A stretch of 64,000 bases of DNA from Desulfuromonas sp. DDH964 (GTDB lineage: Bacteria; Desulfobacterota; Desulfuromonadia; Desulfuromonadales; DDH964): NCBI RefSeq assembly GCF_001611275.1, contig NZ_CP015080.1, positions 2,356,001-2,420,000 on the forward strand, written 5' to 3'. Below the pieces are notes generated by a model. That model worked only from the letters and a program-made list of their open reading frames with translations. It did not search any database and was not told the origin of the DNA. Both the position numbers and the translations under genes were made by a program. Shown here piece after piece: positions 21,777-31,270 of this stretch (the first letter of the stretch is position 1; the number at the start of each line of letters is the position of its first letter).

Positions 21777-22433
21777 TCAGCTCCCCGGCCCGGGACGGAC
21801 GAAGATTTCCCGCGCCAGCTCCTGGTCGACGGCGAATTCGGAATGACCGATGCGGAAGATGTAGCTCGGGTAGGCGCGCTTGAGCAGTAACTGGTTGCCG
21901 GGAAGAACGCCCATGCTCATCAGTTTCTGCATCTTCTTCGGCTCGGCGGTGGAGAGATAGGCAATTTCGCCGACTTCGCCCGCTTTGAGTTCGGTCAGGG
22001 CGACCACCCCGGGCGCACCCTGCTGTTTGGCGTCACGGCAGCACCGGCCAGGAGGAATCGGCCGGCCATGGGGACAGGTCGCAGGGTGGTTGAGCAGGGT
22101 GCAGAGCTTGGTGTCGACGGCGCCGCGCAACAGGTGCTCGAATTCGCAGGCCTTCTCGTCCCCTTCCGGACCGCGGATATCAAAGATGTCCATGGTCAGG
22201 CGTTCGGCCAGCCGGTGCCGGCGCACTGCCATCTGCGCCTCCTCGCGCCCTTCTTCCCGCAAATGAACCCGCTCCCCTTGGATATCGACAAAGGCGAGCC
22301 GGTCGAGTTCCTCCAGAGCGGCGTCATCGGGACGGAGCCCGAGGGTCTCAAGCAGGGCGCCGTGGTCCCCTTTCTCCTCGGTCGCAATCCAGAGCGCCTC
22401 GAGGATATCTTCTGCCTGGTGCGAGATCATCAT
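21777..22433 (-). CDS. DtxR/MntR-type metalloregulator with C-terminal FeoA domain
   Basis: The 218-aa protein starts with a DtxR-like winged helix and metal-binding dimerisation region ([20 protein letters not shown], then [11 protein letters not shown] near 120). A FeoA/SH3-like domain makes up the last ~75 residues ([17 protein letters not shown]). Translation starts at 22433 after AAGGAGG, overlapping the zinc-ribbon gene as ATGA. No separate feoA is seen in this cluster, so the fused domain may serve FeoB or act as a regulatory sensor; that part is inference. Confidence 0.85.
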   Translation of the reverse strand: MMISHQAEDILEALWIATEEKGDHGALLETLGLRPDDAALEELDRLAFVDIQGERVHLREEGREEAQMAVRRHRLAERLTMDIFDIRGPEGDEKACEFEHLLRGAVDTKLCTLLNHPATCPHGRPIPPGRCCRDAKQQGAPGVVALTELKAGEVGEIAYLSTAEPKKMQKLMSMGVLPGNQLLLKRAYPSYIFRIGHSEFAVDQELAREIFVRPGPGS

Positions 22434-22618
22434 GAATCCTCCTTCTCCCCCTTGGCCCTGGAACGAGTCAGTTTTTGCAGAAATGCCGGCACCGACGGAT
22501 TGGCGTACCCGCAGTGCGGACAATGAACTTTGCGACAGCCACCGGGACAAGCGCCGCAACGGTCTTCCGGTTGGGGAAGACGGTCGGGAATCTCCCGGCC
22601 GCAGAAACCACAGATCAT
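22430..22618 (-). CDS. small cysteine-rich zinc-ribbon protein between feoB and the metalloregulator
   Basis: This 62-aa gene starts inside the feoB stop (ATGA overlap) and its own stop overlaps the next gene's ATG. Cys pairs lie at C3/C6, C21/C24 and C33/C36, with C28, H32 and H35 between, enough for one or two metal sites. The tail (~45-62) is basic and Lys/Arg-rich. Tight coupling on both sides argues that it is a real part of the ferrous-iron operon. I do not recognise a named family. Confidence 0.75.
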   Translation of the reverse strand: MICGFCGREIPDRLPQPEDRCGACPGGCRKVHCPHCGYANPSVPAFLQKLTRSRAKGEKEDS

Positions 22619-24579
22619 GAAAGGACTCCGGTGAAAAGCAGGGCCTGGTTGAGAAGCCAGCCGCAACCAAAGGCGACGGCAGTGACGAAGACAAAGATGC
22701 CGGTCGCCGTTGGCCAGCCCCGCTCCTTTTTCATCATCAGGAACTGGGCGATACAGGGGACAAAGAGGGTCAGGGTGACCGCGGCTACCGTCAGCTGCAC
22801 CACGCTGAGGACGCCGTTGGCCTGCATGTCGTAGAGCCCGGCGGCGCCGAAATCGCGCCGGAAGAAGCCGAGGACGAAGACCGCTGCGGTGTCGGGTGGC
22901 AGCCCCAGGGCGAGCATCGCCGGCCGCAGCAGGGTAATCAGTCCGCCAAGGGCGCCGCTGAGCTTGCCGGCCCAGAGCAGCACCGAGGCGAAGATGAAGA
23001 GGGGGAAAATTTCGAGCAGGTACCACTGCATCCGGGTCAGGGTCTTGACCAGGACGTTGCGTGGCTGCGGCAGGCGCAGCGGCGGAATCTCCATGTAGAA
23101 CATCGGCAGCTCGCCGGGCGTCACCCGGGCGGCGAGAAAGCCGATGACGAGAAAGATGGCGGCAACGCACAAGGTCCAGACCAGGAGGGCGCCGGGGGCG
23201 CCGGAGAGGAGCCCGAGAATGACGCCGAGCTGGGCGCTGCAGGGGATCGCCAGGGCAAGCAGGACGGTGGCGATCAACCGCTCGCGGACCGTCTCCAGGG
23301 TGCGCGTGACCATGGTCGCCATGGTGTCGCAGCCAAAACCGAGGACGATCGGGATTACCGCCCGGCCGTTGAGGCCGATCTGCTTGAAAATCCGGTCGAC
23401 CAGCATCGCCAGGCGCGGGAAATAGCCGGTATCCTCGATCACCGAAAAGGCGAGAAAGAAGGTCCCGACAATCGGCAGGATGATGGCGACCGCGTAGCGG
23501 ATGCCGAGGGTAAAGATGCCGTACTCGCCGGTGATCAGTTCGCGCAGCCAGTACCAGGGAAGGAAGCGATCGGAGAGGGCGATCGCCCAGGGATTAAGCC
23601 ATTCTTCGAAGAGGTGCCCTTCGAGCAGGTCGACCACCGTCCCGGCGCCGAAGTTGCCGACGAACTGGTAGAGCCCGAAGTAAAGCACCAGCAGCAGCAG
23701 CGGAAAGCCGCTCCAGGGATTCATCGTCCAGCCCGACAGCCGTTCGCTGAAGGGGGTGCGGGCGCCGGAATCCTGGCTGACCACGCCGTCGAGAACCCCC
23801 TTGCAGACCCGTTTGCGCTCTAAGCTGATGCGCAGATGCAAGTCGACGCGGCGTTCGAAAGCGACCGCCCGCACCGCCGTCTCGACGGCAGCAAACCCTT
23901 CCCCTTCCGCCGTCCGGACCAGCTCCAGCACCTCCTCGTCCTTCTGCATCAAGAGCAGCGCGATGGCGCGGCGATCGAGGGGGTAGTCGCTGGCGAGGGT
24001 GGTGGCAATCCGCAGGATATCGCGCTCAAGGTCACTGGCATAGGCGAAGGTGGGGCGGCGCGTGCTGTCGAATGCGGCGATGGCGGCGCGGATTTCCTTC
24101 AGCCCCCGCTTGCGGGCGGTGGCGGCGCCGATCACCGGAATGCCGAGTTTTTCCTGCAGCAGCGCGGTATCGATCTGCATGCCGATGCGCTCCGCCTCGT
24201 CGAGGATATTCACCACCAGCAGCACCGGTAGCCGGCCCTCGATCAGCTGCAGCGTCATCGGCAGCATCCGTTCGAGGTTGCGGGCGTCGATAACGTGAAC
24301 AATGATGTGGCCGGTTTCGGCAAGGAGAATCTGCCGCGCCACCCGCTCCTCTTCGGTAATCGGCAGCAGGGCGTACATCCCCGGGGTGTCGAGCACCTCG
24401 TAGCGGGTGCCGTCGATTTCGCAGTGGCCACGGGAGACCTCCACCGAGGTCCCGGGGTAGTTGGAGACGGTGGTGTAGGCCCCGGTCAGGGCATTGAAGA
24501 GCACACTCTTCCCTACGTTGGGGTTGCCGACCAGGACGATTTTGGGGTGATTCGAATCAGCGGGAGGGGTCTGCATCAA
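22615..24579 (-). CDS. feoB: ferrous iron transporter FeoB
   Basis: The 654-aa protein imports Fe2+ across the inner membrane. The N-terminal G domain has GNPNVGKSVLFNALTG near 18, the G2/G3 segments (NYPGTSVEVSRG; DTPGMYALLP), then a helical guanine-dissociation-inhibitor region. Transmembrane helices fill residues ~285-650, including the VLGFGCDTMATMVTRTLE Gate motif. A Fur-box-like site lies just upstream. Confidence 0.96.
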   Translation of the reverse strand: MMQTPPADSNHPKIVLVGNPNVGKSVLFNALTGAYTTVSNYPGTSVEVSRGHCEIDGTRYEVLDTPGMYALLPITEEERVARQILLAETGHIIVHVIDARNLERMLPMTLQLIEGRLPVLLVVNILDEAERIGMQIDTALLQEKLGIPVIGAATARKRGLKEIRAAIAAFDSTRRPTFAYASDLERDILRIATTLASDYPLDRRAIALLLMQKDEEVLELVRTAEGEGFAAVETAVRAVAFERRVDLHLRISLERKRVCKGVLDGVVSQDSGARTPFSERLSGWTMNPWSGFPLLLLVLYFGLYQFVGNFGAGTVVDLLEGHLFEEWLNPWAIALSDRFLPWYWLRELITGEYGIFTLGIRYAVAIILPIVGTFFLAFSVIEDTGYFPRLAMLVDRIFKQIGLNGRAVIPIVLGFGCDTMATMVTRTLETVRERLIATVLLALAIPCSAQLGVILGLLSGAPGALLVWTLCVAAIFLVIGFLAARVTPGELPMFYMEIPPLRLPQPRNVLVKTLTRMQWYLLEIFPLFIFASVLLWAGKLSGALGGLITLLRPAMLALGLPPDTAAVFVLGFFRRDFGAAGLYDMQANGVLSVVQLTVAAVTLTLFVPCIAQFLMMKKERGWPTATGIFVFVTAVAFGCGWLLNQALLFTGVLS

Positions 24580-24601
24580 TAACAGCTTTCACACCTAAGA
24601 T

Positions 24602-24616
24602 GGATATTCATTTTCA
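24602..24616 (-). promoter_or_regulatory. Fur-box-like site upstream of feoB
   Basis: The minus strand reads TGAAAATGAATATCC, a 7-1-7 match to the Fur consensus TGATAATnATTATCA with a few mismatches. It lies 23 bases before the feoB start, so Fe2+-Fur would block transcription. Confidence 0.6.
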
Positions 24617-24635
24617 CTACGGGGTGAAACCGGGA

Positions 24636-25064
24636 TCACCCTTGCGCACACTTGCCGCAACGCCCGTAAAGTTCGAGGCGATGGTTTTCGATGACGAAGC
24701 CGTGCTGTGCGGCCACCTTGGCCTGCAGCTCCTCGATACGGGGATCCTCGAATTCGATGATCGCGCCGCAACCGAGGCAGATCAGATGATCGTGGTGTTC
24801 TTCGCCACTGCGTGACTCGTAGCGGGTCTGGCCGTCACCGAAATTGCGCTCTTCGGCAATCCCGCATTCGGAAAAGAGCTTGAGGGCGCGATGAACCGTC
24901 GCGTAACCGATCCCCGGGTGTTTTTTTCGCAACCGCAGGTAGAGCTCTTCCGTCGAAGGGTGCGAAGCGCAGCGCAGGAACTCGTCGAGGATAACCTCCC
25001 GCTGCCGGGTCGACTTCAATCCCTTGGCGGCAAGATAGTCGCGAAACAGGGCTTTGCCGGGCAT
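24636..25064 (-). CDS. fur: ferric uptake regulator (Fur family)
   Basis: The 142-aa repressor has the winged helix (LKSTRQREVILDEFLR; GYATVHRALKLF) and the metal-binding half: HHDHLICLGCG near 88-98 and CGKC at the end. The ATG at 25064 has GGAG at good spacing; a TTG four codons upstream is less likely. It sits between feoB and ccdA, and a perfect palindromic Fur box overlaps its promoter. Confidence 0.93.
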   Translation of the reverse strand: MPGKALFRDYLAAKGLKSTRQREVILDEFLRCASHPSTEELYLRLRKKHPGIGYATVHRALKLFSECGIAEERNFGDGQTRYESRSGEEHHDHLICLGCGAIIEFEDPRIEELQAKVAAQHGFVIENHRLELYGRCGKCAQG

Positions 25065-25078
25065 GGCTCTCTCCAAAA

Positions 25079-25095
25079 TTGAAAATCGTTTTCAA
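25079..25095 (-). promoter_or_regulatory. Fur box upstream of fur (autoregulation)
   Basis: A perfect 17-bp palindrome, TTGAAAA-TCG-TTTTCAA, lies 15 bases from the fur start. Its position fits Fur repressing its own gene. Confidence 0.75.
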
Positions 25096-25143
25096 CCATA
25101 AAGAAGCGCGCTGCCGCTGTCAAGCCGAAAACGCGCTGCGCCT

Positions 25144-25893
25144 TCAGCCGGCCAGGGGCAACCAGCGATAGAGGTAGCCGGAGAGCTTGCCGAAATAACC
25201 GAAGAAGAGCATCACCCCCACCACCATCAGCAAAACCCCGGTCAGAATCTCCATGATGCGGATATGTTTCCGGAAGCGGTTGAAAAATCCGAGGAAGCCA
25301 TGGAAGAGCAGCCCGGAGATGAGAAACGGAATTCCCAGCCCCACCGAGTAGCAGGAGAGGAGCAGAATTCCGCGGCCGGCGCCGCCGCTGGTGCCGGCGA
25401 CCATGGCGAGAATCCCGCCGAGAATCGGCCCGATGCAGGGAGTCCAGCCGGCGGCAAAGGCGATGCCGACCACCAGCGTTCCGATGAACCCGCTCGGCTT
25501 GGTCTGGATATGAACCCGTTTTTCCCCGAGGAGAACCCCGAAATGAAAGAGACCGCTCATATGGACGCCAAACAGGAAAATCAGCAAACCGCCGACCCGC
25601 TGCACCCAGACCAGCCCTTCGCGCAGGTGGCTCTGAAAGGAGGCGGAGGCGAGGCCGGCAAGGGCCCCGAGGGAGATGAAGACCAGGGAAAACCCGAGAA
25701 TAAAGGTCAGCGAATGGAGCAGCACCACGACCCGCACCTTGGCGGTCGGGTGGGCTTCCTGCAGTTGCTGGAAGGAGAGTCCGGTAATGTAGGTAAGGTA
25801 GGAAGGGATCAGGGGCAATACGCAAGGGGAAAAGAACGAGAGAACCCCGGCGGAGAGCGCAATCCAGACCGTCACATCGGCATTAGCGGTCAC
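25144..25893 (-). CDS. ccdA: CcdA-type thiol-disulfide electron carrier
   Basis: The 249-aa inner-membrane protein has six hydrophobic helices and the two conserved Cys regions SFFSPCVLPLIPSYL near 20 and AAGWTPCIGPILGGIL near 140. CcdA carries electrons from cytoplasmic thioredoxin to periplasmic thioredoxin-like proteins. The TlpA-like gene starts its operon 4 bases upstream, supplying a partner. Confidence 0.93.
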   Translation of the reverse strand: MTANADVTVWIALSAGVLSFFSPCVLPLIPSYLTYITGLSFQQLQEAHPTAKVRVVVLLHSLTFILGFSLVFISLGALAGLASASFQSHLREGLVWVQRVGGLLIFLFGVHMSGLFHFGVLLGEKRVHIQTKPSGFIGTLVVGIAFAAGWTPCIGPILGGILAMVAGTSGGAGRGILLLSCYSVGLGIPFLISGLLFHGFLGFFNRFRKHIRIMEILTGVLLMVVGVMLFFGYFGKLSGYLYRWLPLAG

Positions 25894-25897
25894 ATCC

Positions 25898-26428
25898 TCA
25901 CCCGTTGATCAGGAATTTGATCAGGTTGAGGACCTTGGGACCGGTCCAGTCGATGGCGCCGATAACGTGATCGGCGATAATCCCGTCGCGGCGGATGATA
26001 AAGGTCTCCGGAAAGGCATAAACCCCGTATTGTTGCTGCACCGCGGTCTCGCCGTCGAGCAGGACCGGAAAGGAGTGGGGCGATTCCTGGAGATACTCCT
26101 GGACGATATCGAGGGCGTCCTCCTCGGCGTTGATGGCGAGGAGCACGAAATCGTCATTCGAAAGCATGGCGCTCAGCTTCTCCATCGACGGCATCTCCGC
26201 CCGGCACGGCGGACACCAGGTCGCCCAGAAGTTGACCAGCACCACCTTGCCGCGCAACTCCGACAGGGTGTAGCTGCGCCCCTTGACATCCTTGAGGGTG
26301 AAGTCGGGGGCGAGCTGCCCGACCCGCGGCGGACCGGCCTTTGAGGTGCCGGCGGCGACCAGGTTGGCGGAGAGGGAGAAAAAAAGGAGCAGCAAGAGCG
26401 GTACTATTTTGCAGACAGGACGAAACAT
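25898..26428 (-). CDS. TlpA/ResA-like periplasmic thioredoxin
   Basis: The 176-aa protein has a signal peptide or membrane anchor (IVPLLLLLFFSLSANLVAAG) and a thioredoxin fold with active site FWATWCPPCRAEMPSME near 75. It probably reduces disulfides on apocytochromes c or other exported proteins using electrons from CcdA. The pair fits an organism with many c-type cytochromes, though none is encoded here. Confidence 0.9.
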   Translation of the reverse strand: MFRPVCKIVPLLLLLFFSLSANLVAAGTSKAGPPRVGQLAPDFTLKDVKGRSYTLSELRGKVVLVNFWATWCPPCRAEMPSMEKLSAMLSNDDFVLLAINAEEDALDIVQEYLQESPHSFPVLLDGETAVQQQYGVYAFPETFIIRRDGIIADHVIGAIDWTGPKVLNLIKFLING

Positions 26429-26528
26429 CGGGAAGGTTTCCTTTCAGAAGGGTAGGCCCATTTCTACCCGTCAGCGGGGGAAATGTCAAGACGGAGGCCA
26501 CCCCGGCGGCGCAGCCTGCCGGTACGGC

Positions 26529-26918
26529 TCAGTGACCCGATTCCGCCCAGTGCGCCTCGATGTGGTCCATCTCCTCCTCGGAGAAGCCAAAATAGTGGGC
26601 CAGCTCGTGCAGCAGGGTTTCGCGGATCACCCGCAGCAGTCCTTCGCCGCTTTCACGGGCATATTCCTCGATCGCCCGCTGGTAGAGGACGATGACATCC
26701 GGCAGCCCCGGCAGCTGGTCGAAACCGCGTTCATCGAGGGGGAGCCCGCGGTAAAACCCGAGGAGATCGCGGGGGTCCTCGAAACCGACCTCGGCCAGGG
26801 TCTCCACATCGGCCCAGTCCTCGACCTGGAGACTGAGATTGTCGACCCGCTCCAGAAATTCCCCGGGAATGGCGGCCCAGCTCCGCTCGACCAGGGCGAT
26901 GAAGTCCTGGCGGTTCAT
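26529..26918 (-). CDS. zincin-like metallopeptidase family protein
   Basis: The 129-aa protein carries a HELAHYFGFSEEEMD zinc motif near 107, matching the small HExxH zincin family (DUF1025-like). Substrate and role are unknown. Its ATG overlaps the stop of the thioesterase gene by 4 bp, so both are translated together. Confidence 0.82.
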   Translation of the reverse strand: MNRQDFIALVERSWAAIPGEFLERVDNLSLQVEDWADVETLAEVGFEDPRDLLGFYRGLPLDERGFDQLPGLPDVIVLYQRAIEEYARESGEGLLRVIRETLLHELAHYFGFSEEEMDHIEAHWAESGH

Positions 26919-27376
26919 TCGCCGATCCCCTGCCCGCGGGCGACCCGAAAGACCGAGCTGAAATGCGCCACCTCGCGACCGTCCTCAGCGACGACCCGGG
27001 CCTCGCCGAAAAAACTGCGCCCCTCGGGACCGCGTACCCTGGCATGGGCCACCACCCGCCCGGACGCTACCGGGGCGAGAAATCGGGTCGTCAGTTCGGT
27101 GGTGGCAAAGATCGTCCCGGCCGGCAGCCGGGACTTGATCGCCATGGCCACGGCGGTATCGGCGAGGGCAGTGAGCGCCCCGCCATGCAGCACGCCGCCC
27201 CCCTGGGCGAGGCGAACGACGAAGGGGAGGCTCAGCACTGCGGCCCCCTCCCCCACCGATTCGATGGTCATGCCGAGCAGGTCCTCGAAGGGGGCGGTAT
27301 CGATCCATCCCTCCAGCTCGAACTGTGGCGATCCCGGCTGCCGCGGAAGGGTACCGTCGACCAGCATGCGTGCCAT
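26915..27376 (-). CDS. PaaI-family hotdog thioesterase
   Basis: The 153-aa protein has a hotdog-fold core with the PaaI motif GGVLHGGALTALADTAVAMA near 60 and LTTRFLAPVASGRV near 98. It likely hydrolyses an acyl- or aryl-CoA thioester; the substrate cannot be named. It lies between htrA and the zincin gene. Confidence 0.85.
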   Translation of the reverse strand: MARMLVDGTLPRQPGSPQFELEGWIDTAPFEDLLGMTIESVGEGAAVLSLPFVVRLAQGGGVLHGGALTALADTAVAMAIKSRLPAGTIFATTELTTRFLAPVASGRVVAHARVRGPEGRSFFGEARVVAEDGREVAHFSSVFRVARGQGIGE

Positions 27377-27425
27377 GGCTGACTCCAGTCAAGACGCCGG
27401 TGGCGTCGAAGATGAGGGTTCCCGG

Positions 27426-28733
27426 TCAGGGGAGATCGATGTAGGCGCCGCGGTCCCCCCGGCCGAAGAGGAAGCTCTGCGGCAGTTCGCCAAGATGGGC
27501 TTCGAAGTAGGCCCCGAACTCCCTGGCGCCGCTAAAGCGCTGACCCCCGACTTCCGCCACCACATCCCCGACCTGAAGGCCGGCCTGCTGGGCCGGACTG
27601 CCGGCGGTGACGGCGGCAATCACCAGACCACGGGAACCTTCCCGGACCCGGAAACCGAAAATTCGCTCGACATAGCGCAAGCCATATTCTGGCGGCAGCG
27701 GAGCGAGAACGACCGTCACCTCCTGCTCCTGGTCGCCGCGCAGCAACCGCAAGCGCAGCTGATCTTCGGGCGTGTAACTGGAGAGGAGTTGCAGCATCTC
27801 GGCGGGCGACTCGACCTCGAGACCGTCGATGCCAAGAATGACGTCGGCCAGCTCCACCCCGGCCTTGGCGGCCGGCGAACCCGGGTCGACCTCGGTCACC
27901 AGTACCCCGCCAGCGCCGCGACTGCGGGTCAGGGCCACATTGACCGATCCTGGCAGCAGGCCGAGCCAGACCGGGCGGCGCTGGCCATGTTTTATCAGGT
28001 CTCCGGCGACGCGCCGGGCGAGATCGATCGGGATCGAGAAGCCGATCCCCTGGGCCTGGCGGGCAATGGCGGTGTTGATGCCGATCAGCTCGCCGTTGAT
28101 GTTGAGCAGCGGGCCACCGGAGTTCCCCGGGTTGATCAGCGCATCGGTCTGGATGAAATGACCGACGACGCCGTCGTCCATCGGCAACCGCCGGGAGGCG
28201 GCGCTGACGACACCAGTGGTCACCGAATGGCCGAGTCCGAGAGGGTTGCCGATGGCAATCACCGTCTCGCCGAGGAGGAGGTCGTCGGAGCGGCCCGGGG
28301 CCAGAAAAGGAAAATCCCCCTCCCCCTGGATGCGGACCACCGCCAGGTCGAGGCGCTCATCGCTCCCAACCAGTTCCCCGGCCAGTTCCCGGGTCTGTCC
28401 CGGCACTGCGACGAAGATCTTCGACGCCTGTTCGATCACGTGGGCATTGGTCAGGACGTAACCGCGCCGATCGACGATCACCCCCGAGCCGAGGGACTGG
28501 GTCTTGTAGACCTGGGGCGCGGCGAAGCTGCGAAAGAACTCGTCGAAGATCGAATCGCCGAACCCGAAAACCGGCGCGCGCCGGCGCTTGACGATCTGTT
28601 CGGTGCGGATGTTGACCACGGCCGGGCCGGCCTTCTCGATCGCCGCCACCACCGGACTGCGCCGGTCGGCGGCCGGCAGAGAGGCGGGCCACAGGGTAAC
28701 GAGCAGCACCAGCAGGGTGAAGATACCTTTCAT
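27426..28733 (-). CDS. HtrA/DegP-type periplasmic serine protease
   Basis: The 435-aa protein has a signal peptide (LLVLLVTLWPASLPAAD), a trypsin-like domain with His in TNAHVIE near 97, Asp in LDLAVVRI near 127, Ser in NPGNSGGPLL near 207, and two PDZ domains from ~265 to the end. It degrades or refolds damaged envelope proteins. Its ATG overlaps the response-regulator stop, which suggests the adjacent two-component system controls it. Confidence 0.93.
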   Translation of the reverse strand: MKGIFTLLVLLVTLWPASLPAADRRSPVVAAIEKAGPAVVNIRTEQIVKRRRAPVFGFGDSIFDEFFRSFAAPQVYKTQSLGSGVIVDRRGYVLTNAHVIEQASKIFVAVPGQTRELAGELVGSDERLDLAVVRIQGEGDFPFLAPGRSDDLLLGETVIAIGNPLGLGHSVTTGVVSAASRRLPMDDGVVGHFIQTDALINPGNSGGPLLNINGELIGINTAIARQAQGIGFSIPIDLARRVAGDLIKHGQRRPVWLGLLPGSVNVALTRSRGAGGVLVTEVDPGSPAAKAGVELADVILGIDGLEVESPAEMLQLLSSYTPEDQLRLRLLRGDQEQEVTVVLAPLPPEYGLRYVERIFGFRVREGSRGLVIAAVTAGSPAQQAGLQVGDVVAEVGGQRFSGAREFGAYFEAHLGELPQSFLFGRGDRGAYIDLP

Positions 28734-30166
28734 GACGGACGGGTGCCTTCCTTTCCAGCGACGTCAGCGGTCGCCGTCGCTGCCTCCGCGCCGTCATCCG
28801 ACAGTCGCGGGATGGCATATTTTTCCATCCGGTAAACCAGGGTGTGCCGCGGTATCCGCAAAAAGGCGGCGGCCCGGGTCTGGTTGCCGCCACAACGCCG
28901 CAGCGCTTCGACTACCACCTCTTTCTCCAGTGCTTCGAGGCTGTAGCCCCCCTCCGGCAGGGTAACGACCCCGCCGGAGGGGGAAAGGGGCGTACGAGTG
29001 ATCTTCTCCGGCAGATCCGCCACCTCCACCACTCCCCCCTGCCGCAGGACCAGCGCATGCTGCACCGCGTTTTCGAGTTCGCGCACGTTGCCGGGCCAGG
29101 GATAGGCAGTGAGCGCCTGCAGGGCGGCCGGGGCAAAGTCACCGCCGCCGTACTTGCCGGCAAAGTGCCGGACCAGCAGCGGGATATCTTCCCGCCGCGC
29201 CCGCAGCGGCGGCAGGCGCAACGGCACCACCGCCAGCCGGTAATAGAGATCCTCCCGGAAGCGCCCCTGCGCCAGTGCCTGGTCGAGGTTCTGGTTGGTG
29301 GCGGCGACCAGGCGCACATCGACCTTGCCGGGGAGACCGCCGACCGGTTCAATCTCCCGTTCCTGCAAGGCCCGCAGCAACTTCGGCTGCATCTCGCTCG
29401 GCAGTTCGGCGACCTCGTCGAGGAAGAGAGTGCCGCCATCGGCCTGGGCAAACTTGCCGCGGCGATCGCGGATGGCGCCGGTAAAGGCCCCCTTGACGTG
29501 GCCGAAGAGTTCGCTCTCGAGCAGGTCGGCGGGAATCGCCGCGCAGTTGACCGCGACGAAGGGACCGTCGCGCCGGTCGCTCTGCTGGTGAATCGCCCGC
29601 GCGATCAGCTCCTTGCCGGTCCCGCTCTCCCCCTCAAGGAGGACCGACGCCTCACTGGCGGCAACCCGACGCACCCGTTCGAAGACCTCCCGCATGACAT
29701 CGGAGTTGCCGACCACCAGGCTAAAGTCCTCGCGGGTCGCGAGGGCATCGCGCAGGCGCCGGTTCTCCTTTTGCAGGTCGAGGAAACTCCAGGCCCGCTC
29801 CAGGACGAGGCGCAGCTCATCGCGGGAGAAGGGTTTGGTGAGGAAATCGTAGGCCCCCTGCTTCATCGCCGCGACCGCTTTCTCCACGGTGCCATAGGCG
29901 GTAATCATTACGACGACCGCGCTCGGGTCGAGCTCCCGCACCGCGGCCAGAAGCTCCATCCCCGACATCCCCGGCATCTGGATATCGGTCACCACCACCG
30001 CAGGCCGTTCCTGGCGGAAGAGGGCCAGGCCCGCTTCGCCGTCGGCCGCCAGCAATACCCGCCACCCTGCCTGATCGAGAGTAAATTCCATCACCCGACG
30101 CAGGGAATCGTCGTCATCGATCAACAGTACGCTTCTCGTCCCAACTTCAATCATTCGCGGTTCCAT
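28730..30166 (-). CDS. NtrC-family sigma-54-dependent response regulator
   Basis: The 478-aa protein has a receiver domain (acceptor Asp in VVVTDIQMPG near 60), an AAA+ domain with Walker A LLEGESGTGKELIARAIH near 175 and the sigma-54 contact loop GAFTGA near 222, and a C-terminal Fis-type helix-turn-helix (GGNQTRAAAFLRIPRHTL). It would activate sigma-54 promoters when phosphorylated by the kinase gene 6 bases upstream. Confidence 0.95.
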   Translation of the reverse strand: MEPRMIEVGTRSVLLIDDDDSLRRVMEFTLDQAGWRVLLAADGEAGLALFRQERPAVVVTDIQMPGMSGMELLAAVRELDPSAVVVMITAYGTVEKAVAAMKQGAYDFLTKPFSRDELRLVLERAWSFLDLQKENRRLRDALATREDFSLVVGNSDVMREVFERVRRVAASEASVLLEGESGTGKELIARAIHQQSDRRDGPFVAVNCAAIPADLLESELFGHVKGAFTGAIRDRRGKFAQADGGTLFLDEVAELPSEMQPKLLRALQEREIEPVGGLPGKVDVRLVAATNQNLDQALAQGRFREDLYYRLAVVPLRLPPLRARREDIPLLVRHFAGKYGGGDFAPAALQALTAYPWPGNVRELENAVQHALVLRQGGVVEVADLPEKITRTPLSPSGGVVTLPEGGYSLEALEKEVVVEALRRCGGNQTRAAAFLRIPRHTLVYRMEKYAIPRLSDDGAEAATATADVAGKEGTRPS

Positions 30167-30172
30167 TTCATT

Positions 30173-31270
30173 TCAGCCCGTTGCCAGAGCCGGGAAAGTC
30201 AGGGTGAAGAGGGTTCCGACGCCGGGCTGGCTCGCAACCTCGATCCGGCCGCCGTGCCCCTGCACGATGCGGTGGGTAATCGCCAGCCCCAGCCCGGTCC
30301 CTTCGCTGCGGGTGGTGAAGAAGGGGTTGAAAATCCGGCTCAGGTTGGCGGCGGGAATGCCGCCGCCACTGTCGCGGAACTCGATCGAAACCGTCTCCCC
30401 GTCGCTGCGCGAGGCGATCTGCAGGGTACCGCCATCGGGCATCGCCTGCAAGGCATTGAGGATCAGGTTGAGAAAGGCCTGCCGCAGCTGTTCACTGTCG
30501 GCCTGGACCAGCGGAATCGATCCTGGCGCAAAGTCGACTGCGACACCACCGCTGCGGGTCGGCTGCCGGGTCAGCAGCAGCAGCTCCTGCAGCAGCTGGT
30601 TGAGATCGACGGGACTGCGGCCGGTCTCGCCGGGGCGAGCGAATTCGAGAAAATCCTGCACCACCCGGTTGAGGCGATCGACCTCCCGGATCAGGATGGC
30701 GGCAAACTCGCTGCGCGGATCATCGACCGCCATGCCGTCGCGCAGAATCTCGGCGGTGCCGCGAATCGAGCCGAGGGGGTTGCGGATTTCGTGGGCCATC
30801 CCTGCGGAGAGTTCGCCGAGGGCGGAGAGGCGATCGGCGCGGCGCAGCTGTTCCTCGATCTCGAGGATCTGGTCGGCCTGCTGACGCAGCTTGGCGTAAT
30901 TCTCCTCGAGAATCCGGGCCGCCTGCTGGTAGCGCTCCTTCTGCAGTCGCTCGCGCTGGGAAAGAAGACCGGTCAGGCCGCCGATCACGTTGTAGAGGAG
31001 GATTTCCAGGTACTGCTCGACCTCGGTCAGCGGATGATGCCCCCACTGCAGCACCACGTGCGGGAGGTAGAGGAGGGAGACCGCCAGCGCCACCCCGATG
31101 CCGCCGCGCAGCCCGAACCAGAGCCCGCCAAGTACGATGGGGAGATAGTAGAGCCGCCGATAGATATCGTGGAACTGGGCATACTGAATGGTCGTCAGGT
31201 AGTGCAGGGCGGTGATCCCTGCTACCAGAACGAACAGGATGGCAATCCGCGAGCGGTCGATTCGATGCAT
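30173..31270 (-). CDS. membrane sensor histidine kinase
   Basis: The 365-aa protein starts with four or so membrane segments (IAILFVLVAGITALHYL; LPIVLGGLWFGL; GVALAVSLLYLPHVVL; ILLYNVIGGLTGLL). A coiled stretch follows, then the phospho-acceptor H box GMAHEIRNPLGSIRG near 170 and an ATPase domain with GGGIPAANLSRIFNPFFTT and GTGLGLAI. The ATG at 31270 is preferred over the longer frame to 31378. It is the cognate kinase of the adjacent regulator; the signal is unknown. Confidence 0.92.
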   Translation of the reverse strand: MHRIDRSRIAILFVLVAGITALHYLTTIQYAQFHDIYRRLYYLPIVLGGLWFGLRGGIGVALAVSLLYLPHVVLQWGHHPLTEVEQYLEILLYNVIGGLTGLLSQRERLQKERYQQAARILEENYAKLRQQADQILEIEEQLRRADRLSALGELSAGMAHEIRNPLGSIRGTAEILRDGMAVDDPRSEFAAILIREVDRLNRVVQDFLEFARPGETGRSPVDLNQLLQELLLLTRQPTRSGGVAVDFAPGSIPLVQADSEQLRQAFLNLILNALQAMPDGGTLQIASRSDGETVSIEFRDSGGGIPAANLSRIFNPFFTTRSEGTGLGLAITHRIVQGHGGRIEVASQPGVGTLFTLTFPALATG

